Below are positions 6,298-11,832 of a stretch of 11,832 nucleotides of DNA, one piece after another. Position 1 is the first letter of the stretch, and each line of letters starts with the position of its first letter. Under the pieces are notes generated by a model. That model was given only the letters and a program-made list of their open reading frames with translations, was not told the origin of the DNA and made no database searches. Source of the stretch: Bacillota bacterium (lineage in GTDB: Bacteria > Bacillota > Clostridia > Christensenellales > Aristaeellaceae). The stretch covers positions 1 to 11,832 of the forward strand of contig JAEWYP010000011.1 in the NCBI GenBank assembly GCA_023395615.1, read 5' to 3'. A program made the position numbers and the translations under genes.

Positions 6298-7521
6298 ATG
6301 ACGGATTTTACGAACGGTTGGAACGACGAGGAAATTTTAACCGCACCCTACGCCCCGCTCGGACTCATCGCCATGCCCGGTTGCGAGGAGCTGGGTGCGA
6401 GCGTGAACCGATGGCTGATGAAATGGCGTGAGCATCAGGACGCCATGGAGGACACACAGACTCCTCTTTTCGGCGTTTTAGGCGCCAACCGGGAGAATTT
6501 CCTGATCGACGTACAATGCCCCCGCTTCGGTACCGGCGAAGGAAAGGGTATGATCCGCAGTTCCGTACGCGGCTACGATATTTATATCCTTTCGGATATC
6601 GGCGCGTACAACGTAACTTATAAGATGTATGGGAAAACCGTACCCATGTCGCCCGACGACCATTACCAGGATATCAAGCGCATTATCGCGGCAATCGGCG
6701 GCCGCGCCAGAAGAATCAACCTGATTATGCCCATGCTTTACGAAGGCCGGCAGCACCGGCGCAACGGGCGCGAGAGCCTGGATTGCGCACTGGCGCTGCA
6801 GGAATTGGTGAACATGGGCGTATCCAACATTATCACCTTCGACGCGCACGACCCCCGTGTGCAGAACGCGGTTCCGCTGGCGGGCTTTGACAGCGTGAAA
6901 CCGACCTACCAGATTTTAAAAGCCCTGCTGCGTAACCAGCAGGATTTGCACCTCTCCCGCAGCCATATGATGATCGTAAGCCCCGACGAAGGCGCGATCG
7001 ACCGCAACATTTTCTACTCCTCGGTGCTGGGGCTGGATATGGGCCTGTTTTACAAGCGCCGCGATTACACCACCATCGTGGATGGCCGCAACCCCATTAT
7101 CGCGCACGAATACCTGGGCGATTCCGTGGACGGCAAGGATGTGTTCGTCAGCGACGATATCATCTCTTCCGGCGACAGCATCCTCGATCTGGCGCGGGAA
7201 CTGAAAATGCGCAACGCCAACCGTATCTACGCCGCCGCCACCTTCGCGCTTTTCACCAACGGGCTGGAGGAGTTTAACAAGGCGTACGAGGACGGTATCA
7301 TCACCCGCGTGATCGGCACCAACCTGACCTACCGCACCCCGGAGCTGAAGGCCGCGCCGTGGTTTGTGGAAGCGGACATGAGCAAGTACGTCAGCTTTAT
7401 CATCGCGACGTTGAACCACGACCGCAGCCTGAGCAAGCTGTTAAACCCCTACGACCGTATCCGTCGGCTGGTGGGCTGCTATCAGGATCAGCAGGCTGCA
7501 CAGGGCATCCGGCTTGTATAA
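6298..7521 (+). CDS. prs: Ribose-phosphate pyrophosphokinase (PRPP synthetase), long Clostridia-type form
   Basis: This enzyme makes phosphoribosyl pyrophosphate from ribose 5-phosphate and ATP in the cytosol, feeding purine, pyrimidine, NAD, histidine and tryptophan synthesis. The 407-residue protein carries the PRPP-binding loop DDIISSGDS at 286-294. It also has FDAHDPRVQNA at 181-191, equivalent to the DLHA..QIQGFF region of standard PRPP synthetases, and an RQHRR...RESLDCA segment at 151-164 that aligns with the catalytic flexible region. It is longer than the usual ~315-residue form and differs in sequence, as seen in many Clostridia; enzymatic activity of this branch is inferred from the conserved loop. 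The start is the ATG at 6298 with AAAGGAG 7 nt upstream; an in-frame TTG 21 nt earlier would include the ribosome site and is rejected. It is transcribed alone, with its own promoter and a bidirectional terminator downstream. Confidence 0.88.
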   Translation: MTDFTNGWNDEEILTAPYAPLGLIAMPGCEELGASVNRWLMKWREHQDAMEDTQTPLFGVLGANRENFLIDVQCPRFGTGEGKGMIRSSVRGYDIYILSDIGAYNVTYKMYGKTVPMSPDDHYQDIKRIIAAIGGRARRINLIMPMLYEGRQHRRNGRESLDCALALQELVNMGVSNIITFDAHDPRVQNAVPLAGFDSVKPTYQILKALLRNQQDLHLSRSHMMIVSPDEGAIDRNIFYSSVLGLDMGLFYKRRDYTTIVDGRNPIIAHEYLGDSVDGKDVFVSDDIISSGDSILDLARELKMRNANRIYAAATFALFTNGLEEFNKAYEDGIITRVIGTNLTYRTPELKAAPWFVEADMSKYVSFIIATLNHDRSLSKLLNPYDRIRRLVGCYQDQQAAQGIRLV

Positions 7522-7720
7522 AGCGCAGATTGCTGAAAAAGGCCCATCTGCGTTGTCAGCTGCGGGATGGCAAGGGGCATCACTTACGAACGGTAAGCTC
7601 AACCCCTTGCCACCCTTGCTTTTTAGGGTTGTGATGATTCATCACTCCGCTTTGGCAGGCGTGAAAGGGATTGATTCATCGCAACCCTAACATCTGAACC
7701 TTTTTGAGCAGTCTGCGGTT
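7521..7720. repeat. Palindromic element with imperfect terminal inverted repeats (MITE-like)
   Basis: GCGCAGATTGCTGAAAAAGG at 7523-7542 matches the reverse complement of 7699-7718 at 17 of 20 positions, giving terminal inverted repeats about 200 bp apart. Inside are two stems: a perfect 10-bp pair, TGGCAAGGGG (7568-7577) with CCCCTTGCCA (7603-7612), and a 15-bp pair (7623-7637 with 7676-7690) broken only by one G.U. A 15-base palindrome, GTGATGATTCATCAC, sits at 7631-7645. The left end also folds on itself (CGCAGAT 7525-7531 region with ATCTGCG 7546-7552). No reading frame is supported. The left repeat abuts the prs stop codon. A clear target duplication is not visible, so mobility is an inference. 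Confidence 0.55.
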
Positions 7721-7740
7721 AGCGGCCTGTAAATCGTTCG

Positions 7741-7779
7741 TCAAAAACGGGAGAAGCGTTTCGCTTCTCCCGTTTTTGA
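7741..7779. terminator. Bidirectional intrinsic terminator between prs and the SIMPL operon
   Basis: A perfect 18-bp stem (7741-7758 with 7762-7779) has a 3-nt TTT loop. The GC core GGGAGAAGCG is flanked by AAAAA on the left and TTTTT on the right, so it terminates transcription from both directions: prs rightward and the sigma/anti-sigma/SIMPL operon leftward. CCTGTAA (7726-7732) and TTACAGG (7788-7794) add a further flanking inverted repeat. Confidence 0.92.
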
Positions 7780-7795
7780 TACCCTGCTTACAGGT

Positions 7796-8485
7796 TTACT
7801 TCAGTTCGGCTACCACGGTTACGTTGGCGGTCACGCTGAGCACACCGTTCTGGATGGGGGTTGCGTCCCCGGCGCTCATGTCGGCGGCCTTGCTGCTGGC
7901 GGACATCAGGTAGGTATCGCTTGTTTCCGTAACGGACTGCACCGCGCCCACTTCCCGGTTCAGGGCTTTGGCCATGACATCCGCTTTATGCAGCGCGCTT
8001 TGCACAGCGGCCTGCAATGCCTGGTCGTAAGCGGCGTCGTACTGGCTGCTGGTGAAGGTAACGCCGTAGGTATCGTTCGCGCCTGCGGCGATGGCCGCGT
8101 CCAGCAGTTTGGAAAGCTGGCTTAAATCGCGCACGGTGATTACGACTGTGTTGTTCACGGTGTACCCCGTCGGGGTGGGGTTGCTGGTGGAGTAGTCGTA
8201 AGAGGGGCTTACGCTGAAGCTTTGGGTTTGCATATCCGCGTCGGCCACACCCTGCTTTTTCAGCGCCTCCAGCACGGCCTGCATGGCTTTGGCGTTGGCG
8301 GCCTGCGCATCGGAGACCTTGTCCGCCTGCGTGTTCACGCCTGCGGTAAAGGTGGCGGTATCCGGCTGAATGTTCACGCTGGCAGCGCCGATGGCGCTCA
8401 CGGTGTTGTTACCGCCCTCGGCAAGGGCGGCGGCGGTGAACAGGCACAGGGACAGAACGAGCAGAACGGCGAATAGTTTTTTCAT
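7796..8485 (-). CDS. Secreted SIMPL (DUF541) domain protein
   Basis: The 229-residue product starts with a signal peptide (KK, a hydrophobic core, then AALA-EGG), so it is exported and not obviously lipidated. The mature part is a single SIMPL/DUF541 domain: NTVSAIGAASVNIQPDTATFTAGV opens it, VLEALKKQGVADADMQTQ and the SYDYSTSN...GYTVNNTVVITVRDLSQLSKLLDAA core follow, and QALQAAVQSALHKADVMAKAL is the characteristic long helix. The family forms oligomeric rings or channels in the envelope, and its molecular role is poorly defined. The ATG at 8485 has AAAGGAG 8 nt upstream; an in-frame GTG at 8494 overlaps that ribosome site and is rejected. The gene lies 20 nt after the anti-sigma/DUF4349 gene, so it is the last gene of a sigma-factor operon and probably part of its envelope-stress output (inference). 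Confidence 0.9.
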   Translation of the reverse strand: MKKLFAVLLVLSLCLFTAAALAEGGNNTVSAIGAASVNIQPDTATFTAGVNTQADKVSDAQAANAKAMQAVLEALKKQGVADADMQTQSFSVSPSYDYSTSNPTPTGYTVNNTVVITVRDLSQLSKLLDAAIAAGANDTYGVTFTSSQYDAAYDQALQAAVQSALHKADVMAKALNREVGAVQSVTETSDTYLMSASSKAADMSAGDATPIQNGVLSVTANVTVVAELK

Positions 8486-8505
8486 CGAAATCACTCCTTT
8501 ATTTG

Positions 8506-9687
8506 TTATAGGTTGTTGTGATGGGGCTTGTCGGAGGAATCGGATTTATCGCGCGTATCGGGCGTGCGGGTTGCCGCGCCGCGTTTGCGGCGGCGGGCGC
8601 GAACCGCCAGCCCAATGGGAACGCCGACCACGGCCAGCGGCACCAGCACCGGCAGGATCAGGGACAGGAACACCAGCAGGTTTTGCAGGAATGTGCCCAG
8701 CCACTTTACCGAGGCCTCAAAGCCGCTTTGCAGCCGCTGCCACAGCGTAAGCTCGGTTGCCTGCGCGGTGTCGCCCGCGCTTTGTTCCACAAGGGTCACG
8801 CTTACGGCGCTGTTGTCCACGTCGCGGTCGATGGTGCGCATGGAGGTTTCCAGCTGGTCGATGGTGTACTGGGTGTTGGCAATTTCATTTTCAATCTCCA
8901 GCAGGTCGCTTACGTCGCTGGCCTGTTTTAACAAGGCCTGAAGGCGAGTCATTTTCTCCTGCTGGGTGGTCAGGCGCATCTGGGTGTCGTTATACTGGGT
9001 GGTTTTGTCGGTGGCGGTTTCGTTGCGTTGGGTGATCCGGCCGATGGCGGATACCCCGGTCAGAAAATCGTCGAGCTGGTCGCTGGGGATACGCAGGCTG
9101 TAATAGGCCGTGCGGTCCATCCGCTCGGACGCTTCGCCGTAAACGGAAACGCTGGCGATATAACCGCCGAGCCGTGCCGTGAGATCGGTAAGCGCCTGCC
9201 GGTCCGCGTCGAACGCAGTGGTAGCAATGGTGAGGTCGGCGGTGCGTACGATTTTTGCCGTGCTTGCCGTATCCGCCGTATCGGCCGTGGAGGCGGATCC
9301 GGTTCCGGTGTCCGCGGCGAAGCTTTCGTTGCTGGCCGCGCCGTCCGACGCCGGGGCGGAAAAGCTTACGGCCCGGTTGGATACGGAGCCATACTCGGCG
9401 GTATCGTAGACAACGGTGGTTTTGGGCGCGGGGATTGGCGCGGAAGCGGGCGTCGTGGCGGGGATCAGCCTGCCTGCGGAAAGCGCGCCGATCACCAGTA
9501 CCAGCGTTGCCGCGATGGGCAGCGCCACGCGCAGGAACGGGTTGCGTTTCGGGGTGGGTTTCATGGCGGTTTGCTCCTCTCTTTGTACGGCGGCGCGCCA
9601 GGCGGCGCGGTAGCCATCGGGGATGTCGGTGCGGTAAAGGTCGGTCAGCGCGCGGTCCAGAGCGTCGGGTTTCGATTGCTTTTCCAT
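8506..9687 (-). CDS. Membrane anti-sigma-like protein with DUF4349 domain
   Basis: The 393-residue protein has three parts. Residues 1-50 are a soluble, helix-rich N-terminus (LDRALTDLYRTDIPDGYRAAWRAA). Residues 51-76 form a membrane helix. After a Ser/Thr/Ala/Asp-rich linker (about 80-145) comes a DUF4349 domain from RTADLTIAT (148) to VSVTLVEQ (302), with a long coiled coil at about 235-290. A second membrane helix (about 335-362) ends in RARRRKRG and a charged tail. The layout, one cytosolic end and an outside sensor, fits an anti-sigma factor for the ECF sigma encoded just upstream. No HxxxCxxC zinc anti-sigma motif is present. The start is ATG 9687 with AAAGGAGG 7 nt upstream; a longer in-frame start 14 codons earlier lacks such a site. 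Anti-sigma function is inferred from position and topology. Confidence 0.82.
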   Translation of the reverse strand: MEKQSKPDALDRALTDLYRTDIPDGYRAAWRAAVQREEQTAMKPTPKRNPFLRVALPIAATLVLVIGALSAGRLIPATTPASAPIPAPKTTVVYDTAEYGSVSNRAVSFSAPASDGAASNESFAADTGTGSASTADTADTASTAKIVRTADLTIATTAFDADRQALTDLTARLGGYIASVSVYGEASERMDRTAYYSLRIPSDQLDDFLTGVSAIGRITQRNETATDKTTQYNDTQMRLTTQQEKMTRLQALLKQASDVSDLLEIENEIANTQYTIDQLETSMRTIDRDVDNSAVSVTLVEQSAGDTAQATELTLWQRLQSGFEASVKWLGTFLQNLLVFLSLILPVLVPLAVVGVPIGLAVRARRRKRGAATRTPDTRDKSDSSDKPHHNNL

Positions 9688-9712
9688 AGGCTGACCTCCT
9701 TTCACCAACTTA

Positions 9713-9737
9713 GACGAGAGAGAGAGCAATAGGTTCC
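9713..9737 (-). promoter_or_regulatory. Candidate ECF-type promoter upstream of the anti-sigma gene
   Basis: On the minus strand GGAAC (9737-9733) is followed after 16 nt by CGTC (9716-9713), matching the AAC / CGTC pattern of ECF sigma promoters. It lies in the 56-nt gap between the sigma stop codon and the anti-sigma start. The spacer contains a (CT)5 dinucleotide run. Confidence 0.5.
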
Positions 9738-9743
9738 GGTGGA

Positions 9744-10304
9744 TTATTCGCCGCCGGGGTCAAACCCGGGCAGCAGGGTGCGCAGCTTTTCTTTGGCGCG
9801 GTTCAGGCGGCTTTTCACGGTGCCGGGGTTGAGGCGGAGCGCGTCGGCGAGGGCCTCGTAACTCATGTTGTCGCCGTAGCGGAGGGAGAGCAGCACACGC
9901 ATGTCTTCCGGCAGTCGGGCGACGGCGTTTTGCAGGGCTTCGCGGTCGCTTTGGGCTACATAATCGCCTTCCGGGGTGGGGGCCGTGTCCGGCGGGTCGA
10001 AGCCGGTTTCCCGCAGGGCGTCCAGCGAGGCGGCTTCCGCGCGTGTCTGCGGGCGCTTCAGCCGGTCCAGACAAACGTTGTGGGCGATGCGGTACAGCCA
10101 CGTGGCGATTCCGCTGCCTCCGCGGAAGGCGGCGAACCCCCGGTAGGCTTTCAGCATCGTGTCCTGCGCGGCGTCCTGCGCGTCGGATGGGTTTTTTAGC
10201 AGCTGCAGGCAATGGCGATACACCATGCCCTCCAGCGGGGCGCACAGCGCGGTAAACGCGTCCGCGTCGCCGTGCCTGGCCCGACGGATCAGTTCCTCGC
10301 TCAC
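9744..10304 (-). CDS. ECF-family RNA polymerase sigma factor (SigW/RpoE-like)
   Basis: The product is about 186 residues. Sigma region 2 spans about 10-82 (DAFTALCAPLEGMVYRHC, then DAQDAAQDTMLKAYRGFAAFRGGSGIATWLYRIAHNVCLDRLKR). A Pro-rich linker follows, then region 4 at about 123-178 (LPEDMRVLLSLRYGDNMSYEALADAL with the helix-turn-helix NPGTVKSRLNRAKEKL). There is no region 1 or 3, as in ECF (group 4) sigma factors, which direct RNA polymerase to stress promoters and are held at the membrane by an anti-sigma factor. The GTG at 10304 is preferred because GGGAGG ends 7 nt upstream; the ATG two codons earlier lies only 1 nt from that site. Codons further upstream would overlap the predicted promoter. 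It heads the operon with the DUF4349 anti-sigma and SIMPL genes. Confidence 0.93.
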   Translation of the reverse strand: MSEELIRRARHGDADAFTALCAPLEGMVYRHCLQLLKNPSDAQDAAQDTMLKAYRGFAAFRGGSGIATWLYRIAHNVCLDRLKRPQTRAEAASLDALRETGFDPPDTAPTPEGDYVAQSDREALQNAVARLPEDMRVLLSLRYGDNMSYEALADALRLNPGTVKSRLNRAKEKLRTLLPGFDPGGE

Positions 10305-10311
10305 GCCCATC

Positions 10312-10317
10312 CCTCCC
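10312..10317 (-). promoter_or_regulatory. Ribosome binding site that sets a GTG start for the sigma gene
   Basis: Minus-strand GGGAGG lies 7 nt before GTG at 10304 and only 1 nt before ATG at 10310. The GTG start is therefore favoured. Confidence 0.55.
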
Positions 10318-10343
10318 CCTGCATTTCGTCGCTCTATCCATTT

Positions 10344-10369
10344 GACGAGCGAACGGTTCCGTTTGTTCC
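10344..10369 (-). promoter_or_regulatory. Candidate autoregulated ECF promoter upstream of the sigma gene
   Basis: Minus-strand GGAAC (10369-10365), 17 nt, then CGTC (10347-10344), followed by AAA. This resembles known ECF promoters with AAC in the -35 and CGTC in the -10 region. A similar pair recurs before the anti-sigma gene. A GAACCGTTC near-palindrome lies in the spacer. Transcription would start near 10336, about 30 nt before the start codon. Autoregulation is inferred. Confidence 0.55.
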
Positions 10370-10394
10370 GGGATACCCGCATTTTATGATTGTA

Positions 10395-10556
10395 AATACT
10401 ATTTCAATTCATTCATGCTATAAAGATCGCGAGCGATTGTATTCTGTGACGAGGAGCGGAGGCGAAGGCGTAGCGGTGTCTACGTCGAGACTTCGCGACG
10501 AAGTAACAGGATCAAAGCGCCGCGAGATTGGAGCGTTAATGATTTGAAATAGTATT
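10395..10556. mobile_element. MITE-like element, 162 bp, with perfect 13-bp terminal inverted repeats
   Basis: AATACTATTTCAA (10395-10407) is the exact reverse complement of TTGAAATAGTATT (10544-10556), and similarity continues inward through TCATT for several more bases. The interior holds no supported gene but several short stems: ATCGC/GCGAT (10426-10437), CGTAG/CTACG (10469-10484) and CGTCG/CGACG (10483-10500). Size, terminal repeats and lack of a coding frame fit a miniature inverted-repeat element moved in trans by a transposase that is not in this window. A clear target-site duplication was not found. It sits between the sigma operon promoter and the amidohydrolase promoter. TTGAAA in the left repeat lies 15 nt from TAAAAT reading toward the sigma gene, a weak possible hybrid promoter. 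Confidence 0.7.
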
Positions 10557-10570
10557 AGACCCGCGAAAGC

Positions 10571-10600
10571 TTGACAAGGCCCCAAAAGTGGTGCTATATA
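10571..10600 (+). promoter_or_regulatory. Sigma-A promoter of the amidohydrolase operon
   Basis: A perfect TTGACA (10571-10576) is followed after 18 nt by TATATA (10595-10600). Transcription would start near 10607, leaving a leader of about 42 nt. The promoter begins 14 nt outside the MITE-like element, so the element did not destroy it. Confidence 0.75.
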
Positions 10601-10633
10601 AGGAAGAGCCGTTTCAGCGGCACATGCAGGCAT

Positions 10634-10639
10634 AAGGAG
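10634..10639 (+). promoter_or_regulatory. Ribosome binding site that sets a TTG start for the amidohydrolase
   Basis: AAGGAG lies 9 nt before TTG at 10649. The longer in-frame start at 10571 is the -35 box itself and cannot be part of the transcript from the predicted promoter. Confidence 0.7.
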
Positions 10640-10648
10640 CGTCAGGCT

Positions 10649-11443
10649 TTGGACTTTATCGACACGCACGCGCATATCTACCCGGACGCGATCGCGGCCC
10701 GGGCCGCCAGATCCATCGGGGAGTTCTACCATCTGGACATCGAAGCCAGCGGGCGGCTGGATACGCTGTTGCAGCGCGGGCAGCAGGCGGGCATTGTAAA
10801 GCATCTGGTGCACAGCGTGGGGGTTACGCCGGATCGCGTGGCCCGCATTAACGATTATCTGATGAGCGCCGCCGCCGCGTACCCCGACCGGTTGGTGGGT
10901 TTCGGCACCCTGCACCCGGAGATGGCCGACGTGCGGGCGGAGGCGGAGCGCATTCGTGCGGGCGGACTGCGCGGAGTGAAGCTGCACCCGGATTTTCAGC
11001 ATTTCTATCTGGACGGGGACCGGGCGATGGAGATGTTCCGCATTCTGGCGGAAATGAACCTGCCGGTGCTGGTGCATACCGGCGATAAACGCTACCCCTA
11101 CAGCGAGCCGGCGCGCATGGCCCGGGTGCTAAGGGCGGTGCCGGAGTTAAAAGCAATCTGCGCTCATTTGGGCGGCTGGTCGGTCTGGAGCGAGGCGTGG
11201 AAGGAACTGGCCGACCTGCCCAACGCCTGGGTGGATACTTCCTCCAGCCTTTACGCGCTTACGCCGGAAGACGCGGCGGCGATTATCCGCCGCTACGACG
11301 GCACGCACGTGTTCTTCGGCACCGATTACCCCATGTGGGACCCTGTGGAGGAGCGCGCCCGTTTTGACGCGCTGCCCCTGACGGAAACGGAACGGGAGAA
11401 TATCGCCCATCGCAACTTTGAAGCATTTTTGAAGGGAATTTGA
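10649..11443 (+). CDS. Metal-dependent amidohydrolase (amidohydrolase_2 TIM-barrel family)
   Basis: The 264-residue protein begins directly at the first barrel strand with FIDTHAHIYPD, giving the HxH metal pair H7/H9. The remaining expected ligands are in order: H143 in VLVHTGD, H173 in ICAHLGGW and D226 in FFGTDYPMW. GLRGVKLHPDFQ at 107-117 is also typical. This amidohydrolase_2 branch includes decarboxylases and hydrolases acting on small carboxylic or amide substrates; the substrate here cannot be read. There is no signal peptide, so it should be cytosolic. It starts with TTG behind a good ribosome site and its own sigma-A promoter. The AAC(3)-family gene begins 6 nt after its stop, so the two are cotranscribed and perhaps coupled. 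An intact metal site suggests an active enzyme. Confidence 0.87.
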   Translation: MDFIDTHAHIYPDAIAARAARSIGEFYHLDIEASGRLDTLLQRGQQAGIVKHLVHSVGVTPDRVARINDYLMSAAAAYPDRLVGFGTLHPEMADVRAEAERIRAGGLRGVKLHPDFQHFYLDGDRAMEMFRILAEMNLPVLVHTGDKRYPYSEPARMARVLRAVPELKAICAHLGGWSVWSEAWKELADLPNAWVDTSSSLYALTPEDAAAIIRRYDGTHVFFGTDYPMWDPVEERARFDALPLTETERENIAHRNFEAFLKGI

Positions 11444-11449
11444 TCTGCC

Positions 11450-11832
11450 ATGCCGGAACTGGATACCATTGCTCTGGTGGAAAACCCGGTCACCGAAGCC
11501 GACCTGCTGGTCGGCTTGCGGGCGCTGGGCATCAGCGCGGGGGACACGGTGATTGTACATTCTTCCATGAGTAAGCTCGGTTGGGTATGCGGCCGGGAAA
11601 CGGCGGTTGTGAACGCGCTGATCAAAGCGGTGGGGCGCGCCGGCACGCTGGTGATGCCCGCGCACAGCGGCGACAACAGCGAGCCTTCCGACTGGTGCAA
11701 TCCGCCGGTGCCCAAAAGCTGGTTCCAAACGATACGGGACGCCATGCCCGCCTACGACCGCCGTGTGACCCCCACGCGCAGCATGGGGCGAATCGCGGAG
11801 TGCTTTCGCACGTATCCGGGCACCCGGCGTTC
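11450..11832 (+). CDS. AAC(3)-family N-acetyltransferase, N-terminal part
   Basis: About 127 codons are present before the window ends; the family is usually about 260-280 residues. Diagnostic stretches of the antibiotic_NAT / AAC(3) family are seen: GDTVIVHSSMSKLGWVCG at about 31-48, TLVMPAHSGD at about 66-75, NPPVPKSWFQTIRDAMPAYD at about 82-101, and TPTRSMGRIAE with YPGTRRS near the end. Known members transfer acetyl from acetyl-CoA to the 3-amino group of aminoglycosides, but many chromosomal homologues (YokD-like) have no proven antibiotic substrate. Catalytic residues in the C-terminal half lie outside the window. The ATG is 6 nt after the amidohydrolase stop with only a weak upstream AAGGGAA, so translation is probably coupled. 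Linkage with an amidohydrolase suggests a shared small-molecule pathway more than a dedicated resistance cassette (inference). Confidence 0.88.
   Translation, partial: MPELDTIALVENPVTEADLLVGLRALGISAGDTVIVHSSMSKLGWVCGRETAVVNALIKAVGRAGTLVMPAHSGDNSEPSDWCNPPVPKSWFQTIRDAMPAYDRRVTPTRSMGRIAECFRTYPGTRR

Noticed and set aside
7521..7720. CRISPR repeat or riboswitch at the palindromic region
   Set aside because: There are no regularly spaced direct repeats, and the region lies downstream of prs with no gene in sense behind it to control.
9028..9732. Plus-strand frame opposite the anti-sigma gene
   Set aside because: Gly/Arg-rich composition with no motif, and it is fully antisense to the DUF4349 gene.
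10571..10648. In-frame TTG extension of the amidohydrolase
   Set aside because: That TTG is the first triplet of the TTGACA -35 box, and the extra residues precede the family's normal N-terminus at the first barrel strand.
10418..11077. Minus-strand frame running from the amidohydrolase into the MITE-like element
   Set aside because: It is antisense to a gene with a complete metal site and has no recognisable domain or ribosome site.

Overview
The window looks like chromosomal DNA of a GC-rich Clostridia-type Firmicute, perhaps from the Christensenellales or Oscillospirales. The evidence is strong AGGAGG-type ribosome binding sites, frequent TTG/GTG starts, a Clostridia-style long PRPP synthetase, and an ECF sigma / DUF4349 / SIMPL cluster. 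The assignment is inferred from protein style only. There is no tRNA, rRNA gene, CRISPR array or complete transposase.

Region 1 (1-5999) is a surface- or lipid-related locus. A minus-strand acyltransferase of the HxxxDG condensation/alcohol-acetyltransferase superfamily runs off the left edge. Divergent from it is a tight plus-strand operon: an M20 (carboxypeptidase S / PM20D1-like) protein that has lost most of its zinc ligands and its catalytic glutamate, a large GT-C-like membrane glycosyltransferase with a charged insert of about 190 residues, a conserved-looking 71-residue protein, and a GtrA-family membrane protein. GT-C plus GtrA suggests lipid-linked sugar transfer to an envelope polymer; the acyltransferase could decorate the same product (inference).

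Region 2 (6000-7795) holds a 298-bp gap with an orphan sequence almost complementary to the 3' end of 16S rRNA, then a housekeeping-type PRPP synthetase (prs) with its own sigma-A-like promoter. After prs comes a ~200-bp palindromic element with imperfect terminal inverted repeats, then a perfect 18-bp bidirectional terminator shared with the convergent operon.

Region 3 (7796-10369, minus strand) is an envelope-stress type operon: ECF sigma factor, membrane anti-sigma/DUF4349 protein, and secreted SIMPL (DUF541) protein. Matching GGAAC-N16/17-CGTC motifs lie upstream of the sigma gene and again upstream of the anti-sigma gene, suggesting autoregulation at two points.

Region 4 (10395-11832) begins with a 162-bp MITE-like element with perfect 13-bp terminal inverted repeats. 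It lies between the sigma operon and a plus-strand unit made of a TIM-barrel amidohydrolase (TTG start, good sigma-A promoter) and an AAC(3)-family N-acetyltransferase that runs off the right edge.
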